Part shown: positions 24,880 through 34,406 of the stretch, in pieces
Layout: every line of letters starts with the position of its first letter
Numbering within the stretch: the stretch's first letter is position 1
From: Streptomyces sp. NRRL S-337
GTDB taxonomy: Bacteria; Actinomycetota; Actinomycetes; Streptomycetales; Streptomycetaceae
Length of the DNA stretch: 64,000 nt
Assembly (NCBI RefSeq): GCF_000720175.1
Contig: NZ_JOIX01000002.1
Coordinates: 1 to 64,000, forward strand
Direction of reading: 5' to 3'
Position numbers and translations under genes: made by a program
Notes under the pieces: generated by a model
What the model saw: only the letters and a program-made list of their open reading frames with translations
Told to the model about the DNA's origin: nothing
Database searches by the model: none

Positions 24880-27633
24880 TCAGCCGTCGTTCTCCGAGGA
24901 GGGAAGGTACGCGCCCGGCACGTCCTGCGGCGCGAAGATCTTCTTCTCGCCCGGGTACGGCTTGTTCCAGTTGTGCGTCTCGTACCAGGTGAGGTGGTTC
25001 ATCTGGGCGGGGTTGGCGTAGTCGGGGACGGCGTGCGGGCCGGTCAGCCGCTGCTTGGACTTCCACTTGTCCCAGGTCGCCGCCAGGTCCTGCTTGTCCG
25101 CGGGTACCTTCGCGGGCGCGACGGCCGCTGCGTCGGGGCTCTGCGGTGCCGGGGTGTCCGGGCCGCAGGGCGGCTGGGTCTTCAGGCCATCGGTGAGTGC
25201 GACGCGGTTGGGCAGCGCCTTGAACGGGGTGGTGTCCGGGAGGCGGGTGAAGGCGCGGCTCATGGGACTGGCCGCGCTGTCCTTCTGGTTCATCGGGTGG
25301 ATCCCGAGGATCTGCTCGATGGTCCGGATCACCGTGATTTGGGTGTAGTAGTGGCTGTCGGTCTTGCCGTGCTGTGCCCAGGGGCTGATGATCTGGATCG
25401 GGGCCCGGTGCCCGTCGACGTGGTCGAGGCCGGCCTGGGAGTCGTCCTCGACGACGAAGATGGCCGAGCTTTTCCAGTACTTGCTGTGCGAGATCTTGTC
25501 GACCATCTTGCCGACCGCGAGGTCGTTGTCCGCGACCTGGGCGGACGGGCTGGCGGGCCCACCGGTGTGGTCGTTGGAGAACCAGAACATGTTCAGGTTC
25601 GCCGGCCCGTTCTTCTCGAAGTCCTGCTTCCAGATCTGGTACTTGTAGACGTCCGGGACGTCGAGGTCGAACATCGGGAAGCCGGGCACCGACACGTCGT
25701 TGAGCGAGGGGATCGCCGACCCGACATTGATGGGGTAGGCCGTGGGCTGCCCGGTCGCGTCCATGGTCTTGGCGTCGCAGTACAGGTTCTGCCAGGACGC
25801 ACCGGACGGCTTGCTCTCCACCGACTGGAACTCACCGAAGTCCTTGACGGACTTGCCCGCCGCCTGCGCACCGCTCCACAGAAAACCGGACCTCTGGTGG
25901 CCGAGGGCGTCGTTCTCGGTGTCGTAGCTGCGCTGGTACTCACCGGCCGAGGACTCGGTGTACTCCGGATTGTCGCTCTGCATCAGCCAGTTGTGGCCCT
26001 CGGCGGAGTTCGTGCCGATGTCGTAGGTGTTGTCGTACAGCCCGAACTGCCTGGCCATCGCATGCTGGTTCGGTGTCACGTTCTCGCCGAACTGCGCAAG
26101 CTTCGCGTCGCCGTTGCCCTGCGGGAGGTCGCCGAAGACCTGGTCGTAGGTCCGGTTCTCCTTGACGATCAGGAAGACGTGCTTGATCGTCGAGCGGTCA
26201 CCGAGCCGCTGCGGGACCGCTGTCGGCTTCGTGTTGCTGTTGCCGTCGCCCTTCGTGACGGAGTGGCCCAGCCAGCCGTTCTGCTTGAAGACCTTGGTCG
26301 TCTGGGACCTGATGACGCTGTCGTCGGGCAGCGTGAAGCGCTGCAGGCTGGAGGTGGTGTCATGGGTGCCGTGCGCGCCGCTGGGATTGGAGCGGCGGGC
26401 GTCGACACCGCGGGTGTTGGAGACCAGCACCTGGTTGCCGACGGTGGCGATCTCCGAGGGGAAGTAGTCCGTGGGGAGCAGGCCGACGTAGCTGACCGGC
26501 TCCTGCGGGCTCTTGTACCGGTACACGGCGACCGCGTTGGCGCGGCCGAGCGTCACCAGCAGATGACCGTCGTCGGTGAGCGTCACCGCGTTGGGCTCGT
26601 AACCCACCGACGCCTCCGGCCACGGGCGGGTGGCGATGGTCTGCACGACCTTGTCACGGGCGGTGCTGATGACCGACACGTCGTTGGTGGCGGTGTTGGT
26701 GACGAACAGTGCCCCGCCCTTGGCGTACAGGGCGGTCGGGTGCAGACCGACGTCGATGCTCTTGACGGTGGCATCCGGATTCGCCAGGTCGATGACGCTG
26801 ACCGTGCCGGTGGTGGTGGCACCGGTCTTCGGGTTGGCAGGCACCTGGGTGTTGTAGGAGTTGATCGTGGTGTCGCCGGGCTTGGCCGCACGGCCGCCCT
26901 CGTTGCTGACGTAGAGCTTGTCGCCGACCTTGACCATGTCGCGCGGGGCGTTCCCCACGTCCCAGCTGTGCTTGACGGCCCCGGTCGCCGCGTCGAGGGC
27001 GACCACCTTGTTCTGGCCGTTGACCGCGGCGTACACGGTGGAGCCGTCGGACGAGAACACCGGCTCCCCCACCAGCGCGTGCTTGGCGCCGTCCGCCGGG
27101 ATCTTGAGGAACGCCGGGTTGCTGACGCTGCCGTCCGGGTTCACGGTGAACCTGGTGTAGCCGTCGGTCTGGCCCAGCCACAGCTGCTTGCCGTCGGGCG
27201 AGTACGTGGGGCCTTCCTGGCCCACGGAGTTGCTGCTGATGCGCGGGTTCGACGTTGCGGAGGCGCTGACGAGCTGCTGCACCTTCCAGTTCTTGCGGTC
27301 GACGATGGCCAGCGCCGCTCCGCCGTCGGTCAGCGAGGCCGCGACGTGCGTGCCGTCCGGGCTGACCGAGGACGACATGATCTTGCCGTTGTCGATGACG
27401 AGGCGGTCGCCGTACGGGGCGATGTACTGGTCGCTGGAGACGACCTGGCCGTCAGCGGTCTGCTGGCCGACCTGGTCGGTGCCGAACTGGTGCGTCTGGG
27501 CGTAACCGATGCCGGCCGTGGCGGCGAGGACGACCGCGGTGGCCGTTGCCAGGGCGCTGCGGCGGCTGAAGCGTCTGTCGAAAAAGCCGGAACGGTCCTT
27601 CTCGTCATGCCGACGACGGCGTATGACCTGCAT
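24880..27633 (-). CDS. Exported YncE-like beta-propeller / phosphoesterase (PLC-type) bifunctional protein
   Basis: 917 residues. The N-terminal twin-arginine-like signal FDRRFSRRSALATATAVVLA points to export. Residues about 60-480 form a YVTN/YncE-type beta-propeller (repeats such as KLYVSNEGGRAA, VSVIDLANPDATVKSIDVG, LFVTNTATNDVSVIS). Residues about 500-800 form a phosphoesterase domain of the phospholipase C/acid phosphatase family: HVFLIVKENRTYDQVFGDL, then IFVVEDDSQAGLDHVDGHRA PIQIISPW with metal ligands. It is the last gene of an operon with an ABC exporter, 4 bp after the permease, so it may act on or with the exporter's substrate outside the cell. AAGGGA precedes the ATG at 27633. Confidence 0.9.
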   Translation of the reverse strand: MQVIRRRRHDEKDRSGFFDRRFSRRSALATATAVVLAATAGIGYAQTHQFGTDQVGQQTADGQVVSSDQYIAPYGDRLVIDNGKIMSSSVSPDGTHVAASLTDGGAALAIVDRKNWKVQQLVSASATSNPRISSNSVGQEGPTYSPDGKQLWLGQTDGYTRFTVNPDGSVSNPAFLKIPADGAKHALVGEPVFSSDGSTVYAAVNGQNKVVALDAATGAVKHSWDVGNAPRDMVKVGDKLYVSNEGGRAAKPGDTTINSYNTQVPANPKTGATTTGTVSVIDLANPDATVKSIDVGLHPTALYAKGGALFVTNTATNDVSVISTARDKVVQTIATRPWPEASVGYEPNAVTLTDDGHLLVTLGRANAVAVYRYKSPQEPVSYVGLLPTDYFPSEIATVGNQVLVSNTRGVDARRSNPSGAHGTHDTTSSLQRFTLPDDSVIRSQTTKVFKQNGWLGHSVTKGDGNSNTKPTAVPQRLGDRSTIKHVFLIVKENRTYDQVFGDLPQGNGDAKLAQFGENVTPNQHAMARQFGLYDNTYDIGTNSAEGHNWLMQSDNPEYTESSAGEYQRSYDTENDALGHQRSGFLWSGAQAAGKSVKDFGEFQSVESKPSGASWQNLYCDAKTMDATGQPTAYPINVGSAIPSLNDVSVPGFPMFDLDVPDVYKYQIWKQDFEKNGPANLNMFWFSNDHTGGPASPSAQVADNDLAVGKMVDKISHSKYWKSSAIFVVEDDSQAGLDHVDGHRAPIQIISPWAQHGKTDSHYYTQITVIRTIEQILGIHPMNQKDSAASPMSRAFTRLPDTTPFKALPNRVALTDGLKTQPPCGPDTPAPQSPDAAAVAPAKVPADKQDLAATWDKWKSKQRLTGPHAVPDYANPAQMNHLTWYETHNWNKPYPGEKKIFAPQDVPGAYLPSSENDG

Positions 27634-27637
27634 GGAG

Positions 27638-29011
27638 TCATCCCTTCGGGGTGGAGAGAAGTTCGACATTGCCGTCGAACTGCCACAGCGGGTTCGGTGT
27701 GTCCCCCTCCGGGGTCCGCACCAGGAAGTAGCCGTTGACTTCCTTCGGCCCATCGCCATCGGCCATGAACCGTCCGTCCGGGGTCACATCGAGCTGATAG
27801 ATGGCCTGCCCCGCGGCCTGGACGCCGGGGAGGTGCCAGGAGACGACACAGCGCCAGTCGTTGCCCGGCCCCTGCGCGGCGACCTGGAGACCGCCCTTGT
27901 TGCACGTCGCCGTGGCTCTCAGCCGGTCCTCGGTGACGGCGGGCCGGTGGAGCTGCTCGGTCTGCATGCGGTACAGGTGGGCGAATGCCGTGGCGACCGA
28001 GCTTTGCACCTTCTCCTGCCCGATCCCGGAGCCGGTCGCCGTGGCCGTGGCCGTGATCGACGTGGTGAGGACCGCCACCGTCACGGCGACCAGCCCGATC
28101 AGCGGCAGCACTCCGGCCGTGACCGCGCGGCGCCCCGAACCGTCATCGCTCAGGTTGGTGAAGTCGCGCCGCAGGAACAGCAGGTAGGCCAGCGCTGTCG
28201 CCAGCACGGCCCACGCCAGGCTGACACCGGTGCCGATCAGGAGCGGCGCGAGCTGGGCCGGGCCGGTGAACAGGCCGTTCCAAGCGATGAAGGCGTAGCT
28301 GGGCAGCGCGAGGCGCACGGCGACGGGCAGCGGCATCATCTGGGCGAGCTGCATCGCGAGGGCGACGAGCACGGGCAGCAGCAGCCCCATCGGGGAGCGC
28401 CCCAGCGCGACGGACCCGAGCAGTCCGATCCCGGCCAGGGCGAGGGTCGGAGCGAGGACGCAGACCCAGGCGAGCAGGACCTTGACGGCGGCGTCCGCCG
28501 GCGTCAGCAGGTGGCCGTCGAGGCCGACCAGCGGCTGGTTGCCGACCGCCACCACCCCACCGGCCGCGCTGGAACAGGCCAGCCCGGCCACGAGCAGCAG
28601 GAGGACGGTGAGGCTGGCGAACGCCTTCCCGGCGAAGATCCGCCGGGGCGACCGGACCGCCACGAGCAGGTGGCGCCAGGTGCCGAGCCGGTCCTCGGCG
28701 GCGAACACGTCGCCGGCGACCACCGAGGTCAGCAGCGGCAGCGCCCAGGTGCCCGCGAAACCGAGCACCACCAGCGGTCCGGCCCATCCCGTGGCGTGCA
28801 TCCAGCGGCCGAAAAGGGTGTCGACGGGGAGCGTGCTCTGTTGGCTCACCCCGGCGACGAAGAGCGCCGGCACGATCCAGCAGGCAAGAACCAGCAGGCG
28901 GATCCGCCACTGCGAGACCAGCTTGACCAGCTCGAAGCGATAGCAACGCGCCACCGAGGCGCGGCGGGCGCCGGCACCGCGGGCCTGGGCGTGGGTGAGG
29001 GCCGCGGTCAT
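27638..29011 (-). CDS. ABC-2 type exporter permease with large extracytoplasmic tail
   Basis: 457 residues. About six membrane helices lie between residues 40 and 320 (LLVLACWIVPALFVAGV, LPLLTSVVAGDVFA, LTVLLLLVAGLACSS and others), the ABC-2 pattern. After a final helix (VLPLIGLVAVTVAVLTTSIT) comes a soluble segment of about 140 residues, predicted outside the cell, with Cys pairs (ATATCNKGG, WRCVVSWHLPG) and a beta-strand-rich sequence. This tail is unusual for ABC-2 permeases. Its start overlaps the ATPase stop by ATGA; the exported phosphoesterase follows 4 bp later. Confidence 0.85.
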   Translation of the reverse strand: MTAALTHAQARGAGARRASVARCYRFELVKLVSQWRIRLLVLACWIVPALFVAGVSQQSTLPVDTLFGRWMHATGWAGPLVVLGFAGTWALPLLTSVVAGDVFAAEDRLGTWRHLLVAVRSPRRIFAGKAFASLTVLLLLVAGLACSSAAGGVVAVGNQPLVGLDGHLLTPADAAVKVLLAWVCVLAPTLALAGIGLLGSVALGRSPMGLLLPVLVALAMQLAQMMPLPVAVRLALPSYAFIAWNGLFTGPAQLAPLLIGTGVSLAWAVLATALAYLLFLRRDFTNLSDDGSGRRAVTAGVLPLIGLVAVTVAVLTTSITATATATGSGIGQEKVQSSVATAFAHLYRMQTEQLHRPAVTEDRLRATATCNKGGLQVAAQGPGNDWRCVVSWHLPGVQAAGQAIYQLDVTPDGRFMADGDGPKEVNGYFLVRTPEGDTPNPLWQFDGNVELLSTPKG

Positions 29012-29949
29012 CGTCCGGCCTCCTCAGGTTCGGTGAGGGCGAGGAACGCTGCCTCAAGGGGCGATACCAGGGGGGAGAGCTCGCGTACCGCGACGCCCGC
29101 CTGCACCAGCCGCACCATCAGTTCGTCGAGGGCAGGCACCAGCGCGCGCACGAGGAGCACCTGCGCGTCGTGCCGTACCCCGGCGTCGTCCACGAGGCGG
29201 ATCCCCGGCGTTTCGGCGGCCAGTTGGCGGGCGGCGGGCGCATCGGAGGTGCGTATCCGGTAGTCGAGTTCCTGCTCCTCGTCGGCCAGCTTGCTCAGCG
29301 GCCCGGAGAAGACGACCCGCCCGGTGGCGAGGAGGGTGACGTCGGAGCACAGGGCCTCGACGTCGTCCATCCGGTGGCTGGAGAGCACGACGCCGGTGCC
29401 GTCCGTCGCGAGCCGGGTCAGGACACCGTGTACGTGCTTCTTGCCGGCCGGGTCCAGACCGTTGGACGGCTCGTCGAGCACCAGCAGCCGGGGCTTGGTG
29501 AGCAGCGCCGCGGCCAGCCCCAGCCGTTGTCGCATGCCGAGGGAGAAGCCGCGGGCCCGCTCGTCGGCGACATCGGTGAGCCCGACCTGCGCGAGCGCGT
29601 CGTCGATCGCCGTCGTCCGCGCGTCGTCACCGCGGAGAGCGGCCAGCGCGGCGAGGTTCTGCCGAGCGGTGAGCGAGGGGTAGAGACCGGGTCCGTCCAC
29701 GAAGCCCGCGACACCGTCGGGAGCGTCGAGCGTCCGCCCGACCGGTGTCCCCAGAATGTCGAGGCTGCCGCTGTCGGCGACGGCCAGGCCCAGCAGGAGG
29801 CCGAGCAAGGTCGTCTTGCCGGCGCCGTTCGGTCCGACGAGGCCGTGAATCTGACCCGGCGTCACATCCAGGTCGACGCCGTCGAGCGCGACGACATCCC
29901 CGAACGACTTGGTGATCCCGCGAGCCCGGACTGCGAGGAGTGTGTCCAT
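29008..29949 (-). CDS. ABC transporter ATP-binding protein
   Basis: 313 residues. Walker A GPNGAGKTT (about 38-46), signature RGFSLGMRQRLGLAAALL (a variant of LSGGQ), Walker B LLVLDEPSNGLDP and the switch His in VLSSHRMDDVE are all present. The C-terminal about 80 residues follow the drug/bacteriocin exporter subfamily. It energises the ABC-2 permease encoded next. GGAAGGGAC lies before the ATG, and it is the first gene of a three-gene operon. Confidence 0.95.
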   Translation of the reverse strand: MDTLLAVRARGITKSFGDVVALDGVDLDVTPGQIHGLVGPNGAGKTTLLGLLLGLAVADSGSLDILGTPVGRTLDAPDGVAGFVDGPGLYPSLTARQNLAALAALRGDDARTTAIDDALAQVGLTDVADERARGFSLGMRQRLGLAAALLTKPRLLVLDEPSNGLDPAGKKHVHGVLTRLATDGTGVVLSSHRMDDVEALCSDVTLLATGRVVFSGPLSKLADEEQELDYRIRTSDAPAARQLAAETPGIRLVDDAGVRHDAQVLLVRALVPALDELMVRLVQAGVAVRELSPLVSPLEAAFLALTEPEEAGR

Positions 29950-30270
29950 GAGTCCCTTCCTTCGAGAGCCTCAAGGACCGTAGATGCAGGGCCCAACGAT
30001 GGCCAGGAGCAGTCAGTTGAATGCTCATGGAACGGTTGACGACCGGGATGCACCACGACGATGCCCGGGCGGACGCCGGAGAGCGCTGTCGGAGTGCCGG
30101 GGTGTCGGCAGCGACGGTGCGTGGTGGACGGCGCGAGCGTGCACGAGCCGGCGGAACGACAAAGCCCGTCACGGGCCCGCTGCCTGCCCGCTCCGGGGTG
30201 AGCGCATTGCTTCGAGGAACGTGTCCGTTCCAGCGGACGACCAAAGGCAAAGACAAAGGCAATGGCAAAG

Positions 30271-30292
30271 GCAAGGAGAGCTCTCTCCTTGC
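30271..30292 (+). terminator. Hairpin between the hexamer repeat and the RAE
   Basis: Arms GCAAGGAGAG (30271-30280) and CTCTCCTTGC (30283-30292) are perfect with a 2-base centre. It could act as a terminator or attenuator ahead of the RAE; the very short loop makes an extended DNA palindrome equally possible. Confidence 0.4.
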
Positions 30293-30316
30293 CACTCTCA
30301 ACGTATAGCGCACAGG

Positions 30317-30336
30317 GGGGCTTGCGGCAAGACCCC
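30317..30336 (+). promoter_or_regulatory. Rifamycin-associated element (RAE)
   Basis: GGGGCTTGCGGCAAGACCCC matches the inverted repeat known upstream of rifamycin-inactivating genes in actinomycetes, differing at one position from the consensus as I remember it. The symmetric core is CTTGC-G-GCAAG. TATAGC (30304-30309) sits just upstream. It lies about 320 bp before the rph start and predicts rifamycin-inducible expression. Confidence 0.75.
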
Positions 30337-30655
30337 AGGCGCAGCGCAGAATCGTCGGCCGAGGCCACACAACCTGCGGAAATGGGGGGCACGACGTGCG
30401 GGTGTTGTAGTCGACGTACGGGGGACGCGGTGACGTCGAACCAGTGGCGGGACCGGCAGTGCGGTTGCGGGTACACGGCGCGAAAGTGCGGTGGTGCGTG
30501 CCGCCCGACTGGGCGGAGCTGCCGGCCGATGGGTCAGAGGGAAGGCAAACAGGGATGAGAACGTGCTCGGCAAAGGGTTCAACAGAGCTGGCGGGGCCGG
30601 TGGTTCGATCGGTCGGTGCAGCGCACGGGAGCACGGCTGTCTCGGGGGTGGCGAA

Positions 30656-33271
30656 ATGACTGAGCGGTACGTGTGGGATCTTCAAGAGATTGACGCGACG
30701 CAGGTCGCGGTCGTTGGCGGCAAGGGCGCGCATCTGGGCGGGCTGTCGGGGATCGAAGGCGTCCGCGTGCCGGGTGGGTTCTGCGTGACGACGAACGCCT
30801 TCCGGCGGATCATGGCGGAGGCGCCGTCGATCGACGACCTGCTCGACCAGTTGTCGCGTACGGACCCGCACGACCGGGAGGCGATCCGCACGCTCAGTGC
30901 GCAGATTCGCCGGACCATCGAAGGGGTTGCCATTCCGGGCGATCTCGCGGCGGCGATCACCAGCGCGCTCGCCCGGTTCGGCGAGCAAGTCGCCTACGCC
31001 GTCCGGTCCAGCGCGACGGCAGAGGACCTGCCGACGGCCTCCTTCGCCGGCCAGCAGGACACGTATCTGAACGTCGTGGGCCCGACGGCGATTCTCCAGC
31101 ACGTCAGCCGGTGCTGGGCCTCGCTGTTCACCGAGCGGGCCGTGACCTACCGCCAGCAGAACGGCATCGACCACCGTACGGTCCACATGGCCGTGGTCGT
31201 GCAGCAGATGGTCTTCCCGCAGGCGGCCGGCATCCTGTTCACGGCCGACCCCGTCACGGGCAACCGGAAGGTCGCCACCGTGGACGCCGGCTTCGGCCTC
31301 GGCGAGGCCCTGGTCTCCGGGCTGGTGAACCCGGACGTCTTCAAGGTGCGGGACAGCGAAGTCGTCGACAGGACGATCGCCGCCAAACAGCGTGTCGTTC
31401 ACGCCCTGCCGGCCGGCGGTACGCAGGAAGTGGCGATCGACGCGCAGCGGCAGGAGCAGCCGGCGCTGACGGATGCGCAGGTCGTGCGGCTCGTACAGCT
31501 CGGGCGTCGGATCGAAGCGCACTTCGGCCGCCCGCAGGACATCGAATGGTGCCTGGTCGACGAGGGCTTCCAGATCGTGCAAAGCCGGCCGATCACGACG
31601 CTGTTCCCCATCCCCGAGGCCGGTGACCAGGAGAATCACGTCTACGTCTCCGTCGGTCATGGGCAGATGATGACCGACCCCATGAAGCCCTTGGGGCTTT
31701 CCATGTGGCAGCTGACGGCCATGGTGCCGATGCACGAGGCCGGCGGGAGGCTGTTCGTCGACGTCACCCGGCGCCTGGCCTCGCCCGCGAGTCGTGCCGG
31801 CCTCCTGGGCGTCCTGGGGAAGGGCGATCCGCTGACCAGGGACGCGCTGGAGACCGTCCTCGACCGCGACGATTTCGTCCCGTCGCTCCCGGACGCGGGT
31901 CCCGGCGGGCGGCCGGCCGGCGGTGCGTCCGCGCCGATCGAGACCGATCCGGCCCTCGTCACCGAGCTGATCGAGCGCAGCCAGGCGTCCATCGCCGCCC
32001 TGGAGCGTGACATCCGGACGAAGACCGGACCGGCGCTGTTCGACTTCCTGCTGGAGGCCTTCGAGGAGCACAAGCGGGTCCTCAGTGATCCGCTGAGCAT
32101 TCAGGCGATCATGGCGGGCATGGAGGCCACGTGGTGGCTCAACGACAAGCTGCATGAGTGGCTGGGCGAGAAGAACGCGGCTGACACGCTCACGCTGTCC
32201 GCCCCCGACAACGTCACCTCCGAGATGGGACTGGCGCTGCTCGACGTCGCGGACGTGATCCGCCCGCGGCCGGAGGTGGTGGCGTTCCTGCGGGGCGTCG
32301 GGGACGCCGAGTACGCCGAAGATGCAGTCTTCCTGGACGAGCTGGCGAAGCTCACGGGCGGGGCCGAAGCGCGCGACGCCATCGAGGCCTACCTCGACCG
32401 GTACGGCATGCGCTGTGTCGGCGAGATCGACATCACGAGGCCGCGTTGGCGCGAGTGCCCCACCACGCTCGTTCCCGTGATCCTCGACAACGTCAGGAAC
32501 TTCGAACCGGGCGCCGCCGAGCGGCGGTTCGAGGAAGGACGGCAGAAGGCTCAGCGGAAGGAACAGGACGTGCTGTCACGCTTGCGGGCCCTGCCGGACG
32601 GCGACCGGAAGGCCGACGAGACCAAGCGGATGATCGACCGGGTCCGCACCTTCATCGGGTACCGGGAGTACCCCAAGTACGGCATCGTCAGCCGCTACTT
32701 CGTCTACAAGCAGGCGTTGATGGCGGAGGCCGAACGCCTCGTGCGGGCCAACCTGCTCCCTGAGAAGGAGGACGTCTTCTACCTCACGTTCCAGGAGTTC
32801 CACGACGTCGTGCGCTCGCACCAGGTGGAGAACCAGCTCATCCAGCAGCGCAAGGACGCGTTCCGGTCGTACCACGCGCTCACCCCGCCCCGGGTGCTCA
32901 CATCGGAGGGTGAGGCGCTCACCGGGGCGTACCGGCGCGACGACGTGCCGGCCGGCGCCCTGATCGGCCTACCGGTTTCCGCCGGGACCGTCGAGGGAAG
33001 GGCCCGCGTCATCCTCGACATGGCGGAGGCCGATCTCGAGGCGGGCGACATCCTGGTCACGGCCTTCACGGATCCCAGCTGGTCGCCGCTGTTCGTCGGA
33101 ATCACGGGCCTGGTGACGGAGGTGGGCGGCCTGATGACCCATGGCGCAGTGATCGCCCGGGAGTACGGCTTGCCGGCCGTCGTGGGCGTGGAGCAGGCCA
33201 CCCGGCTGATCCGGGACGGTCAACGGATCCGCGTGCACGGAACAGGTGGGTACGTCGAGATTCTGCCTTAA
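30656..33271 (+). CDS. rph: Rifampin phosphotransferase
   Basis: 871 residues, the normal length for RPH. It has an N-terminal ATP-grasp domain (about 1-320, VGGKGAHLGGLSGIEGVRVP, AVRSSATAEDLPTASFAGQQ), a central rifamycin-binding domain (about 325-755) and a C-terminal swivelling His domain with GGLMTHGAVIAREYGLPAVV. His829 carries the phosphate. The enzyme uses ATP to phosphorylate the ansa-chain hydroxyl of rifamycins, giving AMP and phosphate. PEP synthase shares the ends but lacks this central domain. GGGGGTGG lies 5 bases before the ATG. A rifamycin-associated element lies upstream. Confidence 0.92.
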   Translation: MTERYVWDLQEIDATQVAVVGGKGAHLGGLSGIEGVRVPGGFCVTTNAFRRIMAEAPSIDDLLDQLSRTDPHDREAIRTLSAQIRRTIEGVAIPGDLAAAITSALARFGEQVAYAVRSSATAEDLPTASFAGQQDTYLNVVGPTAILQHVSRCWASLFTERAVTYRQQNGIDHRTVHMAVVVQQMVFPQAAGILFTADPVTGNRKVATVDAGFGLGEALVSGLVNPDVFKVRDSEVVDRTIAAKQRVVHALPAGGTQEVAIDAQRQEQPALTDAQVVRLVQLGRRIEAHFGRPQDIEWCLVDEGFQIVQSRPITTLFPIPEAGDQENHVYVSVGHGQMMTDPMKPLGLSMWQLTAMVPMHEAGGRLFVDVTRRLASPASRAGLLGVLGKGDPLTRDALETVLDRDDFVPSLPDAGPGGRPAGGASAPIETDPALVTELIERSQASIAALERDIRTKTGPALFDFLLEAFEEHKRVLSDPLSIQAIMAGMEATWWLNDKLHEWLGEKNAADTLTLSAPDNVTSEMGLALLDVADVIRPRPEVVAFLRGVGDAEYAEDAVFLDELAKLTGGAEARDAIEAYLDRYGMRCVGEIDITRPRWRECPTTLVPVILDNVRNFEPGAAERRFEEGRQKAQRKEQDVLSRLRALPDGDRKADETKRMIDRVRTFIGYREYPKYGIVSRYFVYKQALMAEAERLVRANLLPEKEDVFYLTFQEFHDVVRSHQVENQLIQQRKDAFRSYHALTPPRVLTSEGEALTGAYRRDDVPAGALIGLPVSAGTVEGRARVILDMAEADLEAGDILVTAFTDPSWSPLFVGITGLVTEVGGLMTHGAVIAREYGLPAVVGVEQATRLIRDGQRIRVHGTGGYVEILP

Positions 33272-33666
33272 CTTCCCTCCAGCGAAACGGACGTGACGTA
33301 CCGCACGTCGTTCCACGGCTTGCCTGGGATAGCGTCCGGGAGACTCTCGCGCCCTGTAAGAGCGGCGCGAGAGAGGGCCGCTCTACGGTTACTCAAGCCC
33401 GTTTCCGACATGACTGGCCGACAAGGGGCCCATGGCGCCTGGAATTCCGAAGTCCGGCAGTACCACGCCCTACCGCCCCACCCTGCCAACGGCGCCATGC
33501 GTCCACGAGGCCGTGCGCCGCCGGACGGAGCCGACACCAGGTCGGTGTCCGGCCGGCGGGCCGTGCGGTGTGCGGAGGACCGGCCGCTCGTTCCGCTGTC
33601 CTGAACGCGCCCAGAAGGGGAACCATGGACCACTACGCGATGGATACCTACGGCCAGGCGTTCGCA
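33272..33666. other. Intergenic downstream of rph
   Basis: No gene or clear terminator is seen. An open frame on the minus strand continues here from the SARP fragment but without family sequence. Confidence 0.45.
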
Positions 33667-34122
33667 CAGCAGCAGGTCATTGAGGTCCAACTCGGCGGCC
33701 AAGCGCTCGCCTTCGAGGGTGCCGCGCAGCGCGTTGAACCACGGGGTGTCCGGCTCGGCCGGCGCCTCGCCAGGCCACAGCCGCAGCGCCTCGGTGAGCA
33801 GCCGTGCGGCGTGGGTATCGTCCCCGGCGGAATGGGCACGGGCGACCAGGTCGCGGAAACGGTGCAGGTCCACCGCTTGCGGGTCCACCTCGCACACATA
33901 GCCGTGCGGATGGCGGCTGATCGACGCGCCGAGCGGCTCGATGACGCGACGCAGCCGCGACACATAGCTGTAGAGCGTCGTCGCGGCGCGCTGCGGCGGG
34001 CGTTCGCCCCACAGTCGGTCGATCAACCGCTCCACGGAGACGGGGAGATTGGCCTCGACGAGGAGAGCCGCGAGCACCTGGCGCTGGCGCAGATGCCCCA
34101 GATCCACCTCCCGGCCGTCCAC
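33667..34122 (-). pseudogene. Truncated SARP/AfsR-type regulator
   Basis: The reading LRQRQVLAALLVEANLPVSV ERLIDRLWGE, then RAATTLYSYVSRLRRVIEPL, HPHGYVCEVDPQAVDLHRF and ALRLWPGEAPAE is an OmpR-like DNA-binding domain running into a BTAD domain, as in SARP/AfsR activators. Both ends are lost: the usual first strand is missing, and after about residue 152 (ELDLNDLLL) the sequence turns into unrelated low-complexity peptide. BTAD normally continues for about 100 more residues. No other pathway gene is adjacent. Confidence 0.7.
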
Positions 34123-34161
34123 CCGCGCACTGATCGTGTGGAGCCCCCTTCCCCCTACGGG

Positions 34162-34316
34162 TCAGTGTTCGAGGACCGGACAGGGGAAACAAGGGACATC
34201 CAGGACGTTCTTCCGCCCCCGGTGCCAGCCCCGGCGTCGAGCCATTTCGAGTCCTTGCCGACCAGCGCCGCGAACGCTTCGGGGTCCGCAGCGAACACCG
34301 GCACCACTGGGGCCGA
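34162..34316 (-). pseudogene. Short unidentified coding remnant
   Basis: The minus strand reads VVPVFAADPEAFAALVGKDS then KWLDAGAGTGGGRTSWMSL to a stop. It has protein-like composition but no start and no family I recognise. Confidence 0.3.
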
Positions 34317-34406
34317 CCCCGGACGCGAGCAGTCCCCACCTACTGGCCTCGGTCCCTGTGTTGGTGCTCGTGCCGGTGGTGAACAGCATGCTGAACGGAG
34401 AGTGAA

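Larger units (their letters stand above)
29950..30655. other. Regulatory intergenic region upstream of rph
   Basis: 706 bp between the divergent exporter operon and rph. It holds an AAAGGC-like hexamer repeat (about 30243-30275), a hairpin (30271-30292) and a rifamycin-associated element (30317-30336). No gene is supported. Confidence 0.6.

Noticed and set aside
24973..27738. A 921-codon open frame on the + strand
   Set aside because: It is the antisense shadow of the exported phosphoesterase gene. It has V/G/R-rich composition without family signal, while the minus strand shows clear motifs.
30243..30275. CRISPR-like array
   Set aside because: The hexamer repeats have no spacers and no cas genes are near; it is a simple-sequence tract.
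29627..32155. An 842-codon minus-strand open frame
   Set aside because: It overlaps the rph gene and the ATPase antisense or out of frame, and has repetitive R/P/G/H-rich composition.
30656..33271. Phosphoenolpyruvate synthase
   Set aside because: The ends are shared with PEP synthase, but the long central domain, the 871-residue length and the upstream RAE fit rifampin phosphotransferase.
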